Below are positions 58,947-64,000 of a DNA stretch of 64,000 nt, piece by piece. Every line of letters starts with the position of its first letter. The stretch's first letter is position 1. Source of the stretch: Actinopolymorpha singaporensis (GTDB lineage Bacteria > Actinomycetota > Actinomycetes > Propionibacteriales > Actinopolymorphaceae); contig NZ_LT629732.1 in NCBI RefSeq assembly GCF_900104745.1, positions 4,885,981-4,949,980 of the forward strand, in the 5' to 3' direction. A program made the translations under genes and the position numbers. Under the pieces are notes generated by a model that was not told the DNA's origin, made no database searches, and was given only the letters and a program-made list of their open reading frames with translations.

Positions 58947-59909
58947 CTACCCCAGACTCGACTCGCCGCGGCGCCTGGCATACCACAGCTGGATCAGGGT
59001 TGCCGCGAAGATGACGGCGAAGAGCACCCAGGCCTGGGCCGAGGCGTAGCCCATCGAGAACTCCTTGAACGCGCGTTGGTAGATGTGGAAGACCGCGACG
59101 TCGGTGGCCCCCATCGGCCCACCTTCGGTGATGACGTACATCGGGGTGAACACCTGGAAGCCGCCGATCACGCCGGTGACGACGAGGAAGAACGTCGTCG
59201 GGAACAACAGCGGCAACGTCACGTGCCGGAACGTCCGCCAGCGGCCCGCACCGTCGATCTCGGCTGCCTCCAGCAGCTCCTTGGGGATCGACTGCAGACC
59301 GGCCAGCCAGATCACCATCTGGAACCCCGCGCCCTTCCAGATCGTGATGACCACGACCGCGAGCATCGCCCAGCGCGGGCTGTCCAGCCAGGCCTGCCGA
59401 GGCAGCCCGACCAGGCCGAAGAAGTAGTTGAGCAGGCCGGCGTCCGGCGACAGGAGGGTGATCCACACCACCGACACCGCGACCCACGAGGTGATCACGG
59501 GCAGGAAGAACACCGCCCGGAACACGTTGATCCCGGGCAGCCGCCGGTTGACAGCCACCGCCATCGCCAGGCTGACCGCCATGCCCAGCGGGACCGACAA
59601 CAGCGTGTAGACGGCGGTGTTCTGCATGGCGTGCCAGAACGGCGCGTCGCCGAGCAGGTCGAGGTAGTTCTGCAGTCCGACGAACGGAGCGCCGAGAAAG
59701 CCCGGCGTCGACCACTCGTGGAAGGACAGGTAGAGGCTGAAGACGATCGGAATCAGCACGAACAGTACGAGGTGCGCCGACGCCGGCAGGATGAACAGGT
59801 AGCCGGCGCGTTCGTTCGAACGGCCCCAGAACCTCCGCCACAGCCCCGGCCGGACCGGCGGCCGGGAGGGGCCCGGCCGCCGGGTCTCACGGAGTTGGAC
59901 CGTGGTCAC
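58947..59909 (-). CDS. Sugar ABC transporter permease, MalF type
   Basis: Partner permease, 320 residues, beginning with an Arg-rich cytoplasmic segment and AGYLFILPASAHLVLFVLIP. Six predicted membrane segments; the EAA loop is EAAEIDGAGRWRTFRHVTLP near residue 215. GTG 59909 overlaps the binding-protein stop by 4 nt (GTGA), coupling its translation. Confidence 0.93.
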   Translation of the reverse strand: MTTVQLRETRRPGPSRPPVRPGLWRRFWGRSNERAGYLFILPASAHLVLFVLIPIVFSLYLSFHEWSTPGFLGAPFVGLQNYLDLLGDAPFWHAMQNTAVYTLLSVPLGMAVSLAMAVAVNRRLPGINVFRAVFFLPVITSWVAVSVVWITLLSPDAGLLNYFFGLVGLPRQAWLDSPRWAMLAVVVITIWKGAGFQMVIWLAGLQSIPKELLEAAEIDGAGRWRTFRHVTLPLLFPTTFFLVVTGVIGGFQVFTPMYVITEGGPMGATDVAVFHIYQRAFKEFSMGYASAQAWVLFAVIFAATLIQLWYARRRGESSLG

Positions 59910-61339
59910 TTCGCCTTCAGCTCCTGGTCGACGAGCTTGACCGTCTTGGCCGCCTCGGCCTCCACCGCACCGCCGCGCAGGATCCGGTCCATCATCTCGT
60001 CCAGCCGCTTCTCGACCGTGGGGTACTTCGCCACCTTCGACCCCGACGGCGGCCGGCCCTTGGCGGTGGCGGCGACGAACACCTTGTCCAGTTGGGCGAA
60101 CTGCGACTTCGGGTTGTCAAGAGACGCCTTCGCCGCGGCCTGGTTGGCCGACAGCGCGATCCCGGTGATCGCCTTGGTGTCCTGGTACCCGCGGTTGGTG
60201 GCCGCCTCGACGAACTTCGCCACCGCCGCCAGCTTGTCGTCGGGCAGGTCGTGGCGGACGACGAAGCTGGACTCGTACAGCACCGTCGCGTCGGTCTTGC
60301 GGCGGGGCTGCTCGACCACGCCGACCAGTTCAGGCTTGTAGCCCTCGCTGTCGGACAGTCCGACCAGCTCCCAGTGGCCGCTGTCGTACATAGCGAACTT
60401 CCCGGCCACGAACTGCGCGGCGAAGCTGGACTTCTGGGTGAGCGAGTCGAGCGTGGAGGGGTTCGGCGCGACCTTGTGCTTGCGCACCAGGTCGGCGTGC
60501 CACTGCAGCGCCTCCAGGGTGGCCGGTGAGTCGAGGTAGCCGCTGGCGGTGGTGCGGTCCGGGGACAGCACGTCGCCGCCGTTCTGCCACACCTTGAACA
60601 CCCACTGGTAGGCGTACTTCCCAGCGCGGTAACCCCACTGGGTGACCTTGCCCGGATCGAAGCCGGCGTCGGTGCTGGCGCGGCCCTTCTCGTCCCGGGT
60701 GAGCTGCTGGGCCAGGGCCAGGTGGTCCTCCCAGCTCCAGCCCGCCGCCGGCGGAGTGGCACCGGCCTTCCTCAGCAGGTCGGCGTTGTAGTAGACGACC
60801 ATCGGGGTGAAGTCGTTGGGCAGGCCGTAGATCGCGCCGTCCTTCTGCTTGTGGATCGCGAGGACGGACGGGAAGAACCGGCCCAGGTCGAGCGAGGGCA
60901 GCTTCTCGCGGGCCTTGCGCATGTCCAGCAGGAGTTGACGCTCGATCAGCGGCGCCAGGCTGGAGGCGTCCTGCGCCCACAGGTCGGGCGCGGTCCCGGA
61001 GGCCAGGTCGACGATGATCTTGGTGTCGAACTCCGGCGGCGTGGGCAGCGACTCGATCTTGATCGTCGGGTGCTTGCGCTGGAAATCTGCCAGGAACTTC
61101 TTGTAGGCCTTGTCGAGCGCGCCGCCCTTCTCGTCGGGGTTGACCTCGAAGCCCACGACCTTCAGCGTCACCTGGCCGCCGTCCTTTGTCGACCCGCCTC
61201 CGCCGGAGGAGCCACCGCACGCGGCGAGCAGCGGTGCGGCGCCGGTCGCGGCGGCGCCGGTGAGGGCCCAGCGGAGTACCGACCGACGGCTGGCTAGCCC
61301 GGCGCGCGTCGGAAAACCGGAATGGTTGAGGTCGTTCAT
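59906..61339 (-). CDS. Extracellular solute-binding lipoprotein, twin-arginine exported
   Basis: The 477-residue sugar-binding component of the CUT1 importer. It has a twin-arginine signal (SRRSVLRWALTGAAATGAA) with lipobox LLAAC near residue 42 and a Gly/Ser linker. The mature part has the SBP1 pattern, e.g. IIVDLASGTAPDLWAQDASS and IYGLPNDFTPMVVYYNADLL. ATG 61339 follows AGGAG with 6-nt spacing. It is the first gene of the operon and is divergent from the LacI-type gene across candidate operators at 61425-61451. The linked GH127 and GH2 genes suggest L-arabinofuranose- or galactose-containing oligosaccharides. Confidence 0.92.
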   Translation of the reverse strand: MNDLNHSGFPTRAGLASRRSVLRWALTGAAATGAAPLLAACGGSSGGGGSTKDGGQVTLKVVGFEVNPDEKGGALDKAYKKFLADFQRKHPTIKIESLPTPPEFDTKIIVDLASGTAPDLWAQDASSLAPLIERQLLLDMRKAREKLPSLDLGRFFPSVLAIHKQKDGAIYGLPNDFTPMVVYYNADLLRKAGATPPAAGWSWEDHLALAQQLTRDEKGRASTDAGFDPGKVTQWGYRAGKYAYQWVFKVWQNGGDVLSPDRTTASGYLDSPATLEALQWHADLVRKHKVAPNPSTLDSLTQKSSFAAQFVAGKFAMYDSGHWELVGLSDSEGYKPELVGVVEQPRRKTDATVLYESSFVVRHDLPDDKLAAVAKFVEAATNRGYQDTKAITGIALSANQAAAKASLDNPKSQFAQLDKVFVAATAKGRPPSGSKVAKYPTVEKRLDEMMDRILRGGAVEAEAAKTVKLVDQELKAK

Positions 61340-61431
61340 CACATGCTCCTGCCACGTACCTGGCGACGGCTGAGGTGGGGACGAGCAGCGACGCTAGTCC
61401 GCGCGCCGAACGAACGTCAACGGTTCAACGG

Positions 61432-61451
61432 TTGAGAAAACTGTTTCTCAA
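61432..61451. promoter_or_regulatory. LacI-type operator in the divergent promoter region
   Basis: TTGAGAAAACTGTTTCTCAA has perfect 8-nt arms around ACTG. Immediately before it is TCAACGGTTGA (61425-61435), also palindromic about its centre. The site lies between the divergent binding-protein (61339) and LacI-type (61594) genes. Confidence 0.65.
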
Positions 61452-61559
61452 AGATGGCGCGGTCGGACGACCACACTCTGCCATCAGAGGACATTGCACT
61501 GGCCCACCCTCTTGCCAGCATGGCATTCCGGCGGGCATGCTCAGGGCCGCGACAGCGAC

Positions 61560-61573
61560 TAACCGTTTTCTCA
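61560..61573. promoter_or_regulatory. Second operator-like site before the LacI-type start
   Basis: On the minus strand TGAGAAAACGGTTA matches the 61433-61445 sequence at 12 of 13 positions. It lies 21 nt before the LacI-type start codon, fitting autoregulation. Confidence 0.4.
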
Positions 61574-61593
61574 CCCGTGTACCCGGAGGAACC

Positions 61594-62643
61594 GTGGCCC
61601 CGACCATCCGCGACATCGCCCGCGTCGCCGGCGTCTCCGTCGCCACGGCGTCCAAGGGCCTCAACGGCAAGGGCCGGATGCGCCCGGAGACCCGGGAACG
61701 CATCGTCCAGACCGCCCGCGACCTGGGGTTCCGGCCCAACCGCAACGCCCGCTCGCTCACCAGCGGCCGCACCTACACGGTCGGGTTGCTCACCCGCAAC
61801 GGCTACGGCCGGTTCACCCCCGCCCTGCTCGGCGGGGTCGAGGACGCGCTGTCAGCGGACACCTGCAGCCTGCTGCTGTGCGACGCCCGCCGCGACGCCG
61901 TACGCGAACGCCACTACATCGACGCGCTGACCGCCCGGCGCGTGGACGGGCTGATCGTCACCGGCCGGGAAACCGACCCGGCGCCGCGGGTCATGCGGGA
62001 CCTGCCGTTCCCGGTCGTCTACGCCTACACCGTGTCCGCGGATCCGGCCGACACCAGCGTCACCGTCGACGACGAGCACGGCGGCCGGCTCGCGGTCCGG
62101 CAGCTGACGCGGTACGGCTGCCGGCGGATCGCCCACCTGACCGGACCGCCGTCCTACGCCGCGGTCCGCGACCGGGTCACCGGCGCCCGGGCCGCCCTGG
62201 CCGACGAGGGCCTGGACCTCCCCGACTCGCGCGTGGTCTACGGGCCGTTCAGCGAGGAGATGGGCTTCACCCAGGTACGCCGGCTGCTGGAACGTGAGCC
62301 GGAGATCGACGGGATCTTCTGCGGGAACGACCAGATCGCCCGCGGCGCCGCCGACGGCCTCGCCGCGATGGGGCGCCGGGTGCCCGAGGACGTGTCCCTG
62401 GTCGGTTTCGACAACTGGACGCTGCTCGCGGCCTCGACCCGACCGGCTCTCGCGTCGGTCGACATGAACCTCTACCGGCTCGGCCGCGTCGTCGGGGAGA
62501 CGCTGCTGGCATCGATCGACGGCACGGTGACGCCGGGGATCAGCCGGCTGCCGTGCTCGATTGCCGTACGCGCGTCCTGCCCCGCCCCCACCGGCGACGA
62601 CCCGGTCTGGACGAGCGACGCCCCGCTGGTGCCCGACGCCTGA
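61594..62643 (+). CDS. LacI-family transcriptional regulator
   Basis: A 349-residue regulator. The N-terminal LacI helix-turn-helix is APTIRDIARVAGVSVATASK with hinge region VQTARDLGFRPNRNARSL; residues about 60-340 form the periplasmic-binding-protein-like ligand domain, with IDGIFCGNDQIARGAADGLA and DVSLVGFDNWTLLA. GTG 61594 follows GGAGGA. It is divergent from the ABC/GH operon and is followed 58 bp downstream by the GH127 gene on the same strand, so it probably controls both. Its inducer is likely an arabinofuranose-type sugar. Confidence 0.93.
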   Translation: MAPTIRDIARVAGVSVATASKGLNGKGRMRPETRERIVQTARDLGFRPNRNARSLTSGRTYTVGLLTRNGYGRFTPALLGGVEDALSADTCSLLLCDARRDAVRERHYIDALTARRVDGLIVTGRETDPAPRVMRDLPFPVVYAYTVSADPADTSVTVDDEHGGRLAVRQLTRYGCRRIAHLTGPPSYAAVRDRVTGARAALADEGLDLPDSRVVYGPFSEEMGFTQVRRLLEREPEIDGIFCGNDQIARGAADGLAAMGRRVPEDVSLVGFDNWTLLAASTRPALASVDMNLYRLGRVVGETLLASIDGTVTPGISRLPCSIAVRASCPAPTGDDPVWTSDAPLVPDA

Positions 62644-62701
62644 GATCCCCCTGACCACGCCTCACCCACGCCCGCTGCAGCCGACCGACGGAGTAATCCC
62701 G

Positions 62702-64000
62702 ATGACCACCGAGACATCCAGCCCGCACGCCCCAGTCGTCGACACGACGCGCAGCCCGTACGCCCGGCTGCGCCCGGTCGGCGTGGGCGACGTCGAGGTG
62801 CACGACGCCTTCTGGCAACCCCGCCTTGACAGAAACCGGGAGCAGACGATCCCGGCACAGCACGAGCAGTGCGAGACGACCGGTGCGCTGACGAACTTCC
62901 GCCGGGCGGCCGGGCACACGCCGGGCGAGCCCTTCCACGGCATGTACTACTCCGACTCCGACGTCTACAAGTGGGCCGAGGCCGCCTCGTGGAGCCTGGC
63001 CTCGACCGACGACCGCGCGGTGGCCGAACGGCTGGCCGAGGTGATCCGGTTGTTCGAGGCCGCCCAGGACGGCGAGGGTTACCTGAACACCTACTTCTCG
63101 GTGGACCGGGTGGCCGAACGCTGGACCGACCTTGTCGTACGCCACGAGATGTACTGCATCGGGCACCTCACCCAGGCCGCGGTCGCGCACTTCCGGGCCA
63201 CCGGCAGCCGGGCCCTGCTCGACGTGGCCGAACGCGCCTGTGGTCACATCGAGGCGCGCTTCGCACCCGGCGACGTTCCCGGCACGTGCGGCCACCCGTG
63301 CCTGGAGATGGCGCTGGTCGAGCTGTACCGCGCCACCGGCGACGAGCGGTGGCTGCGGCTCGCCGTCTGGCAGCTGGATTCCCGGGGCATGGGCGTCCTG
63401 AACGGCAGCGAGTACCTCCTCGACCACGCGCGTCTGCGGGACCAGTCGTTCGTCACCGGGCACGCGGTTCGCGCGCTCTATCTCTACGCCGCGGCCGCCG
63501 ACGTCGTACTCGAGACCGGAGACGAGGAGCTCTCGGCGGTCGTGGACCGGCTGTGGGCCGACCTGTCCAGGCACAAGACGGCCGTCACCGGAGGCGTCGG
63601 CGCGCGCTGGGACGGCGAGGCGTTCGGCGACGCGTACGAGCTCCCGGACCGCGCGTACAACGAGACCTGTGCAGCGATCGCCCACATCTTCCTCGCCTGG
63701 CGGCTGCTGCTGCGCACCGGCGACGGGGCCTACCGCGACGCGGTGGAGACCGCTCTCTACAACGGCGTGCTGCCCGGACTCTCCCAGTCCGGCACCGAGT
63801 TCTTCTACCAGAACCCGCTCGCCGACGAGGGCCGGCACCGCCGCTCACCGTGGTTCACGTGTGCCTGCTGCCCGCCCAACATCGCCCGGCTGCTCGCCTC
63901 GCTGCCGGGCTACGTCTACACCACCTCCGACGAAGGACTGTGGGTCCAGCTGTACGTCGGAAACTCCGCCCGGGTGAGGCTGCCCGACGGTAGCTCGGTC
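62702..64000 (+). CDS. GH127 beta-L-arabinofuranosidase (3' end beyond the window)
   Basis: The frame starts at ATG 62702 after a GGAGTAA site and stays open to the window end (433 codons visible; family members are about 650). The N-terminus (VEVHDAFWQPRLDRNREQTI, FHGMYYSDSDVYKWAEAAS) and YNETCAAIAHIF near residue 320 fit GH127. The zinc/cysteine site of HypBA1 is conserved: Glu321 and Cys323 (ETC) and Cys389-Cys390 (in CACCPPN), with Cys390 or Cys389 as nucleophile. It releases L-arabinofuranose from beta-linked chains such as those on plant hydroxyproline-rich glycoproteins. No signal peptide, so it acts after import. Confidence 0.93.
   Translation, partial: MTTETSSPHAPVVDTTRSPYARLRPVGVGDVEVHDAFWQPRLDRNREQTIPAQHEQCETTGALTNFRRAAGHTPGEPFHGMYYSDSDVYKWAEAASWSLASTDDRAVAERLAEVIRLFEAAQDGEGYLNTYFSVDRVAERWTDLVVRHEMYCIGHLTQAAVAHFRATGSRALLDVAERACGHIEARFAPGDVPGTCGHPCLEMALVELYRATGDERWLRLAVWQLDSRGMGVLNGSEYLLDHARLRDQSFVTGHAVRALYLYAAAADVVLETGDEELSAVVDRLWADLSRHKTAVTGGVGARWDGEAFGDAYELPDRAYNETCAAIAHIFLAWRLLLRTGDGAYRDAVETALYNGVLPGLSQSGTEFFYQNPLADEGRHRRSPWFTCACCPPNIARLLASLPGYVYTTSDEGLWVQLYVGNSARVRLPDGSSV

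Noticed and set aside
62869-63993. 374-residue plus-strand frame inside the GH127 region
   Set aside because: It is in another frame, Arg-rich and featureless. The frame from 62702 carries the GH127 zinc-site residues and simply runs off the window.

Overview
This window is chromosomal DNA of a high-GC actinobacterium. The evidence is the very GC-rich coding sequence with frequent GTG starts, the phylum markers RbpA and WhiA, the Actinobacteria-type block uvrC-rapZ-yvcK-whiA-gap-pgk-tpiA, twin-arginine lipoproteins, and sugar (CUT1) ABC transporters that lack their own ATPase gene. A Propionibacteriales-type soil or plant-associated genus (Kribbella or Actinopolymorpha-like) would fit, but that is inference. 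I see no rRNA, tRNA, CRISPR array, phage or classical insertion sequence.

Layout. 1-12.5 kb: end of a DUF2277 gene, ribokinase, phytanoyl-CoA-type dioxygenase, EcsC-like protein, short-chain dehydrogenase, secreted GHL10 hydrolase, rbpA and secG, an MFS exporter, phosphoglucomutase, a domain-permuted lipoate ligase-like protein and a secreted beta-helix-like protein. 12.9-20 kb: a catabolic cassette of crotonase, CaiB/BaiF CoA-transferase, CUT1 permeases, binding lipoprotein and GntR regulator, with a divergent beta-hydroxyacid dehydrogenase across a palindromic operator. 20-24 kb: a two-component system divergent from an ABC-2-type membrane protein, then a small nucleotide-sugar-type protein. 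24-34 kb: an inverted RibD-like reductase-deaminase, then tpiA, pgk, gap, whiA, yvcK, rapZ and uvrC, all on the minus strand with several 4-nt overlaps. 34-41 kb: Rieske lipoprotein, a LarA-like (DUF2088) and UxaA-like pair with a divergent GntR regulator, a frameshifted AbiEi/DUF559-type gene inside inverted repeats, and a GH172 (DUF2961) hydrolase. 41-46 kb: a MarR-controlled efflux operon in which both the MFS pump and the YceI protein carry carboxypeptidase-regulatory-like domains. 46-53 kb: small genes, a ComB-like phosphatase, giant HrpA helicase and a DinB-like protein. 53-64 kb: a glycan-utilisation locus (GH2-like, MGH1-like, CUT1 ABC transporter, LacI regulator, GH127 beta-L-arabinofuranosidase cut by the window end).

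How the parts work together. Three regulator-plus-catabolism modules dominate: GntR/operator/CoA cassette, GntR/LarA-UxaA sugar-acid module, and LacI/ABC/GH2-MGH1-GH127 glycan module. GHL10 and GH172 are additional polysaccharide enzymes. Both CUT1 systems must borrow an ATPase, as MsiK does for other actinobacteria. The normally compact glycolysis-secG-rbpA block is split here by about 18.5 kb carrying the CoA cassette and other accessory genes.

The most unusual signals are: the AbiEi/DUF559 gene enclosed by near-identical inverted repeats with a third copy forming a perfect hairpin; the CoA cassette whose crotonase lacks both classical catalytic glutamates; the permuted lipoate ligase; the inverted RibD; and the efflux pump fused to three carboxypeptidase-regulatory-like domains next to a YceI protein carrying a fourth.
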